From Epiperipatus broadwayi (Eukaryota > Onychophora > Udeonychophora > Euonychophora > Peripatidae), in NCBI GenBank assembly GCA_028023455.1, contig JAQFVV010012476.1:3017820-3081819 (forward strand): DNA of 64,000 nt, written 5' to 3'. The notes under the pieces are model-generated. The model was not told the DNA's origin, searched no databases, and saw only the letters and a program-made list of their open reading frames with translations. Below, piece after piece: positions 1 through 11,645 of this stretch. The position numbers and the translations under genes were made by a program. Positions within the stretch are counted from its first letter, which is position 1; each line of letters starts with the position of its first letter.

Positions 1-300
1 ACTGTCCATCCAATTGAAAATCTGATGATGAAATGCTCAAAGGCCACCCTGAGATTGACATTCTTGTCACACACATATTGACCTAAAGTCAATCTGACCC
101 CTCATGTACAGGACATAATCTATTTAATACATATACAAGGAATGGATAGATATCTCTACTATGTAATAACTGAGATACAGGCTTATTATATACCTGCATC
201 AATATATATATAATATATAGAGTATATGAGCACCGACTCACCGTTCTATTTCATATCACTGATACACTTGAACAAATATATGTCGAAAAGATAAATAATC

Positions 301-342
301 ACCAAAATGTATTTCATGCTAAACCAGTAATCATCAGTTGGT
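301..342 (-). ncRNA. Hammerhead ribozyme-like motif, type A, degenerate
   Basis: On the minus strand the order is ACCAA, CUGAUGA, a stem II hairpin, GAAA and UUGGU, all as in the intact copy at 12.9 kb. It is 42 nt instead of 44, with two nucleotides missing from stem III, so the small stem III cannot form normally. Probably inactive. Confidence 0.6.
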
Positions 343-560
343 CCAGATTGTCATCTCTACACATATATGCAATAAGTGCTCAGATATATATTAAGGTAGC
401 CAATCTTCATACTTTAATGGACAGGCTTCAATCAACTCCACACTCCAATCTTCACCTGTCCATTCAATAGAAAATCTGATGATTGGAAGCCTGTCCAGAT
501 TGGCTACCTTAATATATATCTGAGCACTTATAGCATATATGTGTAGAGATAATAATATGG

Positions 561-629
561 ACCAACTGATGATTGCTGGTTTAGCACCAACTGATAATTG
601 CTGGTTTAGCTTGAAATACTAATATTGGT
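561..629 (+). ncRNA. Hammerhead ribozyme-like motif with internally duplicated core
   Basis: The first half reads ACCAA, CUGAUGA, stem II. Then a 25-nt stretch starting at the stem I strand is repeated (586 onward) with CUGAUAA, followed by a stem II, GAAA, stem III and UUGGU. The second core has lost G8 and the first has no GAAA half directly next to it, so it is probably inactive unless the strands pair across the duplication. Confidence 0.6.
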
Positions 630-735
630 GATTATTTATCTTTTCGACATAAAGTGTATCAGTGTTATGAAATAGAGTGGAGAAGTGGTGGGTCATGTGA
701 AAGTTTGTGCTCATAAACCCTATTTACATATATTG

Positions 736-1904
736 ATGCAGGTATATAACAAGTTAATACATTCATATAATATATAATGTATTTTTTATCAACTGCACTT
801 AAATATTACTAATAAATTTAAGTATGTCGGCCACAAAAGCTCGATTATAAAACTCCACCCGTTTCTGAGAGATCCCAGAATAATTGTACTCTAAAGGAAT
901 TCGAATCTGCAATTAGATTTTCAAAAAATCGCAATACATCATTCTGACAAAACAAAAAGAGCAGACAATTAAAAAAAAAATCCTTTTTAGTTTTGTTAAT
1001 TCCCAGGAAATTATTCTGGATAAACGCACGGGAGAAAAAAAGGAAATAATATTTTTCTCTCAGGAGTGCTTTCTTTTTATTAGAATAATAATTATTTCTA
1101 ATAATAAAAATCAGTAACAACCTAAAAGATCTTTTTGAACGACACAGTCAAGCCTTTCAAAATAATATTTTTTTAAAGTATGCAAATATTATAATGAGTT
1201 TAATTAAAAATATTGTAATTAAAAAAAAGAAAAGATCATTAATTTTTTATGTTCGAACGTGTCAGTCGAGTCGCAATTTTCACTTTACAATAGCAGTAAA
1301 CAAATAATGTTAACTTTTAGTAATTAAAATCTCACAGCTAAGAGAAATCTAGGATGGGAGAAGCCACCGTCAAATTTATTTTTCTAAGAAATTAAATTCC
1401 TAAAGACTACAAATTAGCTTCACTAAGTAATTGATAAAGAAAAGTAATAAAAAACAAAAGAAAATTTTGCGATCTAGAAAACACATAAAATAAAGTAATT
1501 GAATTAATTAATCATGTTTATGAAATGGATCACCTGTTTTGATTTGCTAAGTTATTCTTTTTATAAAGTATTTATCTGAAAAGTAAGCAAAAAATATACA
1601 ATACTTTTATAAAACTTGATTATATATATATATGGTTCAATATCGCAGGTTGTTAAAATGAGATGCTTTTTCTGCATTGGGACATATAATTTGAACCTAT
1701 GCAAGGAAAACCTTGATTTAAAAATCTGACTATTAAAAAAAAATAACGCTCGATTTTCAATATTGTAAGTGTATAATCGGTATATTTAATAAATAGGCTT
1801 AAAGAACGGATGAGGACCACCTATTCTTAATTGATTAATTAATTTTAAAGATTAATTGATTAAGTGCTGTCTAACAATAACCTATTGGTGAAAGAGTAGT
1901 TTTC
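736..1904. other. AT-rich non-coding stretch with one dispersed repeat
   Basis: No credible ORF or RNA gene. At about 1634-1740 a segment beginning GGTTCAATATCGCAGGTTGT matches, with divergence, a segment at 5073-5190, so it is a dispersed repeat. The rest is unassigned. The ORF-like stretch at 845-1120 (minus) is AT-rich and low in complexity. Confidence 0.6.
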
Positions 1905-2760
1905 TGCGCCAAATCTGGTGGGTTTTGTGTGGATTGCAGACTCCAACCTGGAGTAATAAAAAATACTTGAAGTTCACTTAATATGTTTTATTAGTATCAA
2001 ATATACTTACATAATATACAATACGTATATTGGTGATTATTTATCTTTTCAGCATATATGTGCTTGAGTGTATCAGTACTATTAGATAGAGTGGAGAGTG
2101 ATGGGTCATCTGAAAGTCTGTGCTCATTTACCCTATATATTACATATATAAACACAGGTATGTAACAAGGCTGTGTTTCAGTTATAATATACAATCAGTA
2201 AATATATTTTCACATATATGAACTTCGTTAATTCAGGGCAGGTAGTGATCGAATGACTGGACTTACTTCCAGCTGTATATAATAGCTTGGCTTGTAAGTT
2301 TGTTTAATGACTCTTCCATCTGTATTAGATGGCTTGCCTTGAGTTGGCGCTAGTCTTTGCAGCTTCCAGTGCTATTGTGGATTTTCCTCCCTGTGTAGAC
2401 TTATAACATAATGATAATAATAAAAAGTTCATTGTTAGCAGTGGTTTTAATTGAGAATGCATTCTGTTGTTTTTTAGGTTAAGACGTTCTCTCTCTCGCC
2501 TCCAAGAAGGCTGACTATTTATTGTCAAATCCCAATTTTACTGGCAACAAGCAGCTTCAGAAAGCATCATTGCCTATTGGCCCATACTAACCAATGGTTG
2601 ATACTTAACCACGTGTTAACACATTGGTCATATGTTTACACTTTGGTCATAGGTCTACACATTGATTATCCACATGTTTACACATTGATTAGTGACAATG
2701 AATGCTCAATCCAATCAGATAAAGATGGGATCTGGACTAGTTTGCTTCTAAGGTAAGATG
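1905..2760 (+). repeat. Dispersed repeat R2, copy 1, split by a type A insertion
   Basis: Segments 1905-2022 and 2196-2760 align with 24150-24780. Shared landmarks in order are a GTGTGGATTGCAGACTCC-like start, a GATGGCTTGCCT block, AAGGCTGACTATTTAT, and a final ATCTGGACTAGTTTG. A 161-bp hammerhead-containing segment (2023-2183) interrupts it. The class of R2 is not recognised; it could be an LTR, a SINE or part of a larger element. Confidence 0.6.
2023..2183 (+). mobile_element. Retroposed type A monomer flanked by a 12-bp target duplication
   Basis: The insert begins at the stem III/UUGGU side of the hammerhead motif and runs through the tRNA-like region to the type A end (CTGTGTTTCAGTT). 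It is bounded by the direct repeat ATAATATACAAT at 2011-2022 and 2184-2195. The flanks are continuous with repeat R2 when compared with the uninterrupted copy at 24.2 kb, so the pre-insertion site can be inferred. A 12-bp duplication suits target-primed retroposition. No coding capacity. Confidence 0.7.
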
Positions 2761-5219
2761 AGATATGATAATATATCTAACCATGAATGCCTTGTATGGG
2801 TGTGCAAGTTGTGTAGAGCACAAAAGTGGTTCATTAGTGGGGTGCCATGTTGTTACAATAATTAATAGAATTTATATGTAAAATGAAATTGTCTGTATTC
2901 CCAAATCACTCCATTGTTAAAAAACACATTTTAATTGTAAATACTTTTTATTTAAATATAAGACGCTTACTTTTTATGCTTAGTCTTGTGATAAACAGAG
3001 CAAAACTCTCCAATGTGATCATGTGATGCTTAGTCTTGTGATGATTGGTTAAAATAAATTACATGTATATTCTACCATTGTGCTAAACTAAACAGAGCAG
3101 CACTATGTTGCTATGATATTAATAAAATTTATATGTAAATGTTTAGATTTTGAAATCACTTTTATTTAAATATTCTAATTTGTAAAAAAAGTCTCACATT
3201 ACTATTAATAATTTATTTTAAAAAAAGTTTATTTATAAAGCTTTGTCTCATAGTAATTACAGTAATTCTGCCATCTGCTGGACAACATTTATATAGTAAG
3301 TAATTATATTTATCAGTCATATTTTTTAATTATCACTATAGTATGTTCTGTCTTGAACTTTTTTTTTAAAATTACCAATATTGTTTTTTTTAAATACTGA
3401 TTGAATGTTTTCCTTGGATTTGGACTGTAATGGGGTTTGTTAATTAGTTAAAATCTTGTAACCAATCCATAATATTACTCAAATATATAAATGACCAAAT
3501 CCATGAAAAACAGATTTTTTAAAAAGCATAAATTTTTAAAAAGATATTATTGTACACATTTCATTAAGATGATATCAGATAATGCCACTATGCTGATTAT
3601 AATAACTGTACAATATCACATAAAAACTCTTCTAAATGATCATTCTATTGAGAAAATGCCTAAAAATTTTATTATCTATTCTAGTGGAACAAACCAATTG
3701 TTCAATTTGTTTTTAGTTATTAATATAATCTACAGTTAAACAAAATATCCTATGATTAATCTTTTCTCTGTACTCAGTGTTGATACTCATTCTCAAACCA
3801 CTAACTTTTATGTTATTTTGCCAGTTTTATGGTTATTTTCTCAAGAAAAACAATTATTTTATATCTAAAAAATCAATAATATTTAAATTTAAAGTTATAA
3901 TGAGATAAGACCTGCTTTCCAATGTGTTGATTGGTTGCTTCTCATTTTCTATACAAGGGAGTGCTTCTCAACAATTTTGACAGGTCTAAGTTCTTTGTTT
4001 TTATTTTCAAAAGGAAATGTTTGTTTTAGAATTTTTTTTACATATTTATTATTATTTTCATAAAATATGATGAAAATATAATTATTTTAGAAAAATAGTT
4101 CAGATTTTAGTAAAAATTATCTTCTTTTATATGAAAGTAAATTGAGAAAGAAATTAATGATGTGGGCTGCATTCTGTAATAGGTTGAGAAAAGTATGTTT
4201 TATGTTGTCCACTATAGATTTATCAATTATAAATAGAAATTTATTTTTGATAAAAACTTTTGTTTAGTTTAATAATCTGCCAAATTATTAATTTGCTTTT
4301 TAGAAACCAAACTAAAATTAGTATAATTTTAAAAGACAAATATATTTTACTGCTGATTCTGTAATTGACCAATCAAAACTTTAGAATCTTAACTCACTCA
4401 GCCAATAGAGATTTGGAACTATGAAAAGGTTAAACAAAATAAAGTCATGGTAGAGCAATGGCTTCTAAAAATTTATTGAATAAACAATGCTAATATAAAA
4501 ATATCACAATCTACATAAATGTAATGTAATATCTTTAACATCTATATATTGGGCTTTATAGCATGTATATAATAATGTATAGTATATACAACATAACTAA
4601 GTTATTATACTGAAATAAAGAATATATAAAAATTTTAATTATGAAGTGTCTAAATATTCTACTATTGAATGAATATTTGAGATACTGACATTGTTAATAG
4701 AAAGTGTAAATAAATTATGCACAAAAGATTTTGAATGAAGTTAAAAATAACAAGCCATAATTATTTTTAACAAACTAATTAAGATGCTGGTTAATGCAAA
4801 CCTAGTTAAAGTTAATCATTATTTATCATGTGGAAAATTTCTAGAAATTATTTTGTAGCTGTCAAAGACAGGTAAGTTAATATGCAAATAAAAAGGTAAA
4901 AGTGTAAATAATTATAATTTTTTAATGCTCTACTGTTTTTATTTCAATTTATAAATTTTATTTCATGAGAATGCGGTGCTGCAATTTATCTTGCATGAAA
5001 GTGTCTTTTATCCATACAGTGTCTCTGTATCTAATGTTATATTTTTTAATAATTACATTTATATAAAATAATATGGTTCAATATGACAGGTTGTAAAAAT
5101 GAAAAGGTTTCTCTGCCCTGGGATACACAAATTGAATCTTTGCAAGTAGAAAACTGACTTTAAATCGACTTTTTAATCTATTTAGCTGCAAACCACTAGA
5201 TCCTAGCAAGACTTTTATC
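2761..5219. other. AT-rich non-coding stretch
   Basis: No supported gene. It holds a diverged copy of the 1634-1740 repeat at about 5073-5190. The small ORF at 3491-3739 (+) is dominated by AT-rich codons and has no recognisable motif. Nothing else is recognised. Confidence 0.55.
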
Positions 5220-5640
5220 TATATTCTTTATATTTCAACATTTTATTTATACAATTACCCTTTTTTTAATTTTACAAATGTAAGGTTTCAAATTATAGAT
5301 ATTCTAAAAGTTGATATTTGATGTTTTAAATTTCTAAACAGAAATCTTATCTTTAACAATGGCACTTGACATCATTGGACAAAATTTGTCTATTCAAAAA
5401 GTTAGAGGGAGGAAATAATAAATATTTGAATTGTATGCTATTAAAAGCAAGATATATTTAGAATTAGTTATCATCAAAGAAAAAAGACATATTAAAGTAA
5501 ACATTATTTATTGTAATTACATTTTTAAAAAATTTCTTTATACCATTTTGTCAAAGGGGATTCTACTTTGCCCAGTAGAATCTGCTTCTGCTTAGCCATA
5601 GTTTTAAGAGTTGCCCTTTAAAAAATAAATGTTTTCAAAG
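5220..5640. repeat. Dispersed AT-rich repeat D3, copy 1
   Basis: Shares the order ATTTCAACATTTTATTT, ACAATTA, TTTTTT, ATTACAAAT, CTAAACAGAA, ATCATTGGACAAA with 8555-8990 and 18255-18490. This is a diverged three-copy repeat of unknown class. Confidence 0.5.
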
Positions 5641-6414
5641 AAATCTTTTGGTGACATAAGTCTTTGATTTGAAATGTCTTTTTCAAAAATATTGCATGAA
5701 TAACCTTTAAGTTGTAAACAAATTACTGAAAATTACAATATTATTCACCAAACAAGGATCTTGTGAGATAATCCTGAAAATTAATGCATCCCCCATACAT
5801 CCACCTGGTGGCAAGCCATTGAAGTAGTATAGTAATATTTCTTAACTTTTGCTGTTAGCAAGTTTAGACTTAATAGTAAGAACATCTTCATAATTAATAA
5901 TTACTTTGTGATAAATCTACTAGATAACATTACAGTCTAGAAATACATATTAATCAAAATATAATCCAACTCTAACAGACATTTATTTGGATGTTTTTAT
6001 CAGTTTCTGATTCAAATTTTTCTCAAAATAGAATTTATAATATATAGTTTTAAAATTTTTTTTTCACATTCCTGAAAGCTGTGTTGTCTGTCATTGGTGT
6101 CACTATAATTAACCTCACCCACCAGACTTTCATAGAATGTGTCCTTTTTGTTACTACCATTACCTAACTTGCTGCAATTACTTTCATAATATATTGCCTC
6201 CCTTTCACCATAACTGCATTTTTCCACAACACTTTTGTAGTAATTAAAGTTTCCCATAAGAAATTAAAATATTGTATGGTCTTATTCAAAAGTATATACA
6301 AAAATTCTCTACTTTAAGAATTTTTTTGAGTACTAGCCTAAATTTTCTGCATTACTGAGTAACTAATCTTGCCATTCTGTCTGATATATAATCAGGTGAA
6401 TGTATTTTACACAG
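5641..6414. other. Unassigned AT-rich stretch
   Basis: Nothing coding is supported. One CTCF-like string, CCACCTGGTGGCA, lies at 5811-5823. The 6012-6257 minus ORF has no family resemblance I recognise. Confidence 0.45.
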
Positions 6415-6935
6415 ATACTAAACTCTTTATACAGTATTGCCATTCAGTGCAAGCCAGAGTAATTGATAGATGAAAGGCTTAGTGTATATAATCCCTATCT
6501 AGTACCTACTCATCCAATATCCCCAAAATAGTTTTTAGCTTGTGACTTTCATCAATGGGGAACCTTAGATCTGAGAGGACTGCACCTATATATGTGCAGT
6601 GCTCTCAGATACAAAACTCTTCACTAATGAAAACCATAAGCTAAAAATATTTTGGGGGTATTGGATGAATAGGCACTAAATAGGGATTTTTATACTAGGT
6701 GAATTGCTTTCAGATCCAAGGCTCCTTACTGATTAAAGCCATGTACTAAAAACTATTTTGGGAATATTGGATGAGTAGGCGCTAGATTGGGATTTTATGC
6801 ACAAACCTTCCAGCATCCATTGATTACTCTGACTTTCACTGACTGGTATTACTATATGGAGAGTTTATTTTCTGCATAAACAGCTTGTGTATGCATAAGA
6901 ATGATGATCATGTGATATTTAGTAGTTTAACAGAT
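6415..6935. repeat. Palindromic repeat family F, copy 1
   Basis: The left part reads ATACAGTATTGCCATTCAGT, GCAAGCCAGAGTAAT, CCCTATCTAGT, and ATCCAATATCCCC. The right part repeats these as reverse complements and ends in GGAGAGTTT and GATCATGTGATATTTAGTAG. There are ten or so relatives in the window. The inverted termini suggest a non-autonomous foldback or DNA-type element, but the class is unproven. Confidence 0.65.
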
Positions 6936-8554
6936 GTATCATAGTATTACATTGTTGTATATAGAGTTCGCAAAAACGAGCTTTATTAAAATTAGGTCAT
7001 ATGACATCTGACTTGATTTTTTATCAATTTAATATTACATTGTTGTTTCATCTTTTATTTATAATAAATATTATTCCAATTGTGCTGCCAATGTTTGGGC
7101 TTATAAGTAAAGTAATTGTCTATTTATTAGACCATAGACGTTTTTTTTCTTCTTTTACCTTCAGAGTATACCATTATTTAATTTTAGACAGTTTTTTTCC
7201 TAAATGTGCAGTTCTTCTTCACTTCAAAATAATCTATAGTTATATGTAATGATATAAAAGTCATCAACAAATGACAGTATAAATCTGTAACCAGGTTTGA
7301 CCCAGGACCCTGGGAACTAGTGAGGCCTTGCACTGAGCTACCTTACGCGAATCAATAACACAATATATATCTTACATATTAATAAAATAGACTGAGAGAC
7401 CAACATTTGATGGAATTTTTTATACATAATAAATAAATATCATTTTATTTATTTATGCACTTTTTTTTTACTGGGAACCCACTCCATATTTGGGTTCAGG
7501 GTCTCAAAATCAAAATGGTCCCTAATTTTAATAATCTCTGCATTTGGTAACCAATTACCATTTTAAATGATGACTTTACTGTCTTATGGAAATGAGAGTC
7601 ATTATGGTCTAATATTTGTGTACACATGCATCCTGTCTTCATAAAAAAAACCCATTTTATATTCTATTTATAAACTATCTCACATCTGAGAGAAAATACC
7701 ACAGCATTTTTAGGCTATAAGTAAGCAAAATCAAATAAATTGAATTGTCAGCCTTATAGATGTAGATGAAAAGTCCATCTACAGTTGCTTATAGTACATG
7801 GTAATATCAGCTGCAATTTACAAGAACATACAGAGTGGAAGTGGGAAATTTTCATTGCTTGATTCCTTTAAAGTCTCAAAAAGGAATCAAAATGTTTTCT
7901 TCAAGTTTTCTTTTAGATTTATCTAACCAATATATTTAATAAGTTACTATCTAGATATCACTGAAAATTAAGGTCTGACCAGAGTTAATAAGAATTGACC
8001 AGGTAAGATGACATTTCACTGACTGTCAAAATAAAAAATTAGAATTATATTAGGATGTTATATTAATAATTTTTATTAGTCAATCATTGGACTAGAGATT
8101 ATCCAGAAATAATATTTATTAGGCTGATGTTTTTATCCCAATGATAATGTCTTATTATTTTAGAGATGTTTAAATTATAATTACTTTTACTTTCTCAATT
8201 AGAATTTTATCCTTCAGTTGCATAATTTAAAGCTATACCATTATTTTGTCTAATATAGAGTGAGGTCTATATCCCAGAATATGCATTTCTCATTGAGTAT
8301 CATCAAATATTATTATTTTGTAGTCCGTACAAGCTGTTTGAATAAATAATTGTTCCAAAAATTATACCAATAGTTGATAGTCATATACTTGCAGATCCAA
8401 CTAAATTTAAACTAAGAAGAAGCTGCTATAACTCACATTGAAAGGGATTTCAAAGGAAAACTTAAAATATGTGCTATCTTTATTTAATTAACACCATGTT
8501 AACCTTTTCAGTAACCAACTTCTCCCTCCTTATTTGAAAGATTGTAGTGAAAAC
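6936..8554. other. AT-rich stretch with a SINE-like fragment
   Basis: Apart from the tRNA-derived segment at 7263-7345, I see no gene, RNA or clear repeat. The ORF at 7001-7249 (+) is hydrophobic and AT-driven, with no motif. Confidence 0.5.
7263..7345 (-). repeat. tRNA-derived SINE head (Pol III A and B boxes)
   Basis: The minus strand reads GTAGCTCAGTGCAAGGC (A-box-like, 7325-7341) followed about 33 nt later by GGGTCAAACCT (B-box-like, 7293-7303). Spacing and order match a tRNA or tRNA-derived SINE head. It cannot fold as a full tRNA with a CCA-accepting stem from what I see, so a SINE relic is preferred. The tail merges into AT-rich DNA. Confidence 0.5.
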
Positions 8555-8990
8555 TTATGCATATTTCAACATTTTATTTTTACAATCAAACCTTTTTTCT
8601 ATATTATATATTGAAAATCTGCACACTATTTATTACAAATTTATACTTTTAAATGATAGTTAGTCTAAAAGATAATATTTGAACTTTGCAAAATAGGAAA
8701 ATAAATTACTAAACAGAGTGCTTAATTATAACAATGATGAATTCAATTATTAGACCTAATGTAATTAGTTCTTAAAGATTGTAAATAAAATATTTTATAT
8801 TTGAATTCAATTTTTTAAACAGAAATGGGTTTTAGATTAGGTAGTATTTAAGAATGAAAATATGTCTTAAAATTTAAAATTAACTATCATTAAAATTATA
8901 AGCCAAATCTTTTTACTGGTGTTTATAAAAACCATTTTTGTAAGCCAGCAAGAACTACTTCTGTTTCTACATTAATAAGCTTAACAAATT
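8555..8990. repeat. Dispersed AT-rich repeat D3, copy 2
   Basis: Aligns with 5220-5640 and 18255-18490 through the ATTTCAACATTTTATTTTTACAAT block and the later AAACAGAGTGCTTA block. Diverged and non-coding. Confidence 0.5.
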
Positions 8991-9423
8991 ATTGAAATTA
9001 CAACTTTTCTTTCCAAAAAGACATTTATAAATTGCTTTAAGGCCAAACAATCTATCTATCAGAAATTATCACTTGTGCTGAAATCAAAATGGGGTGTTGA
9101 GTTGGATTGTTTTATAGCAAATTTTTATTGTACTTTTCTGGTGATCTGTATAATATTGACATTTTCAGTTTTTTTTTAACTAATAATTTTAATAATGAAT
9201 TTTGCATACATAAAAAAACTGCATATGGTAAGTTAATTTATTAGACAATTGCAAAACAGGGAAGAAAAACAGAAAGTGATGCAACATCACTGGAACACCC
9301 AAAAAACACCTCAAAATAAGTGATTTTGTAGCTACTAGATAAGAACACGTTAAAGTTGTAGAATATTTAAATGCATACTTGATAAAATGCTTTATTGGAA
9401 AAATTCAAATAACACTAAATGAT

Positions 9424-9465
9424 ATCATCATCATCATCATCATCATCATCACCATCATCATCATC

Positions 9466-9524
<59 letters not shown>
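9424..9524 (+). repeat. (ATC)n then (ATA)n microsatellite
   Basis: ATC triplets (9424-9467, one ACC interruption) change in phase into ATA/AAT triplets to 9524, which change again into AAG. This looks like stepwise expansion of one triplet tract. Confidence 0.95.
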
Positions 9525-9554
<30 letters not shown>

Positions 9555-9947
9555 AAGAAGAAGAAGAAGAAGAAGAAGAAGAAGAAGAAGAAGAAGAAGA
9601 AGAAGAAGAAGAAGAAGAAGAAGAAGAAGAAGAAGAAGAAGAAGAAGAAGAAGAAGAAGAAGAAGAAGAAGAAGAAGAAGAAGAAGAAGAAGAAGAAGAA
9701 GAAGAAGAAGAAGAAGAAGAAGAAGAAGAAGAAGAAGAAGAAGAAGAAGAAGAAGAAGAAGAAGAAGAAGAAGAAGAAGAAGAAGAAGAAGAAGAAGAAG
9801 AAGAAGAAGAAGAAGAAGAAGAAGAAGAAGAAGAAGAAGAAGAAGAAGAAGAAGAAGAAGAAGAAGAAGAAGAAGAAGAAGAAGAAGAAGAAGAAGAAGA
9901 AGAAGAAGAAGAAGAAGAAGAAAAGAAGAAGAAGAAGAAGAAGAAAA
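9525..9947 (+). repeat. (AAG)n microsatellite, about 132 uninterrupted units
   Basis: A pure AAG run from 9525 to about 9922, then imperfect AAG/AAAAG to 9947. The strand is all purine, which can form triplex (H-) DNA. The poly-arginine reading frame across it (9379-10005) is an artefact of the repeat. Confidence 0.97.
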
Positions 9948-9955
9948 GAAGTTGA

Positions 9956-10149
9956 AGGAGAAAAAGGAGAAGGAGATTTATTGCTCAGAGTTCATGACAA
10001 ATTAAATCACCAGATCTAATAGAGCTAGGCTTCATTAATCACAGCAAATGCAAATTTTACAAACAATTTCCCATAGACTTTAGTTCTCTCAACTATTTTA
10101 TTTAATACCTATTCATCTGTAATCTTCCATATTTAGAGTGGAAAAAATT
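9956..10149. other. Unassigned flank of the triplet array
   Basis: Purine-rich decay of the microsatellite followed by AT-rich sequence with no recognised element. Confidence 0.4.
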
Positions 10150-10920
10150 CATCTATGTTGAAGATATTGCTTTGACTTCTCAAATGGAAAGATTGGAAAT
10201 CTTATTCAAAAATTAGTGGCTTATTCTTTATTTTACAGAAATCATTTTGTAATCTTTTCACCAACACAATAGGAAATCATCATGGTGATCTGGATATAAA
10301 CCTTTTACACCAATAATCTAAAACCCTTCTACTGCACATTATTTAGAAATAACCCTGGACCATATCCAAACTTATTTTTCTCATCTATCTAATGTTAGAT
10401 CTAAAATAATTTCTAGAAGTTAAGTTCTTCAAAGGTTATATAGAATGACTTGGGATTGTTATATAAGAAATTTTCAGACAGCTTTCATAGAGTTATCGTA
10501 TTTTACTGACAAATACTGAGCTCTCATTTGCAGAAAAAGGGTCCACAAACTTCTGAATACTCAATTAAATATTACTAAAAAACATTTATATTTATACTTT
10601 TTGATTCCTTTGCAGTGGCTTTCTGCTCTTTTATATTATTCTATCACTAGATATCAGTAGATAAGTTCACCCACCGAAATTGCATAAAAATCTGTTAAGT
10701 AAAGATCGTATTTGCTAATAACTCAAGATATAGTGTTACTTGCTGAAACATTTCAAATTAAAATCGCCTTTCTGGATGATCATCACAGAATCATTTGAAA
10801 TAACCAAATAAAGCTATAGCATAAAAATTGAACTTTGGTGAAGCCCTAAATATTTTTTTTTCCAGATCCAATAATGAAGTCAATTGAATGCGCTTTTTCT
10901 AGAGGTTAATGGCAGGAACC
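10150..10920. repeat. Dispersed repeat G, copy 1
   Basis: Diverged match to 50390-51190 in the same orientation. For example, a GGCTTTCTGCTCTTTTATAT block, then TATCAGTAGA, then TGCATAAAAA, in the same order. An opposite-oriented relative is suspected at 63180-64000. Short open stretches occur on the minus strand, so it may derive from a coding element, but I do not recognise the protein. Confidence 0.45.
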
Positions 10921-11399
10921 TCACCAACAAATTCAGGATGACTATAAACACTATATTAATGAAATTTAAAAATCTATCAAATATGTAAACATACATACAA
11001 ATTAATGACTGTCAAAGCTATACATAGGTTGTCAAAATTGAAAGACTTTTAGAAAATCTCTAGTAAATATATTTCCTTGTCACCTTTATAGATTTCTTTA
11101 AAATATTTATTAATAATTAGTTGTCTAAATAAAGTCTGTACAAGAAATAAACAAATAACACATGTAGTTTTGAACAGAATAGTGTTCGATATGAGAGTTA
11201 ATGGTCCCCCAGATTGAGGCTCATTCTGTTCACTTCAACAACACATAACCCCTAAACAACTAATCATTAATTATTTCTGCATGGTAGTATTTCATGCAAT
11301 TATTTCTGATTTGTGGTGTACCTTTCATGTGAGTTTTTCACGCCATAAAATAGATTTAAATATTTTAGGGTAAAGATAATAAAAATAGCACTGCAGATA
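10921..11399. other. Unassigned AT-rich stretch
   Basis: No supported feature. Confidence 0.4.
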
Positions 11400-11645
11400 C
11401 AAAGGTCTTTCTGACAACCGATCTCTTAAGACATAAGGGAACAGCGAAGAAAGTATTAGTACTAATTAAGCTTTTCAATTGCCAAATGGTGAAAGTGAAA
11501 TGGATTTTTTATCCTCGTCTTTTGCTTTCAAGCTAAGGGTGATTAAAAATCCATTTACCGACCAGTAATGGATGGTTTGCTGAAGTGGCTGTAAACGAGC
11601 TAACTACCTGAAGAGATCAAATCTATGCCTATTGAAAATATTTTT
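11400..11645. other. Higher-complexity unique stretch, possible conserved non-coding element
   Basis: Compared with its surroundings this segment has balanced base composition, no repeat relatives in the window and no ORF. It contains homeodomain-like ATTA cores and a mixed-complexity core (about 11475-11600). A cis-regulatory or conserved non-coding element is one reading. It could also be an old unrecognised repeat. Confidence 0.2.

Larger units (their letters stand above)
1..735. repeat. Type A hammerhead inverted-repeat element, copy 1 (cut by the window edge)
   Basis: Positions 1-240 match the internal part of the 24.8-25.8 kb element, so the window opens inside a further unit. From about 240 a left arm runs as the reverse complement of the arm at 490-735; each arm holds one hammerhead-like motif (301-342 minus, 561-629 plus). 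The arms meet at about 470-490 in a short spacer. Both ribozymes are damaged. It is a non-coding mobile-element relic, and no protein is encoded. Confidence 0.75.

Noticed and set aside
2325-2528. 67-codon ORF as a gene
   Set aside because: Lies in dispersed repeat R2, whose second copy does not keep the frame.
9379-10005. 208-codon ORF with a poly-Ile and poly-Arg run
   Set aside because: It is a translation of the AAT and AAG microsatellites and has no unique sequence of note.
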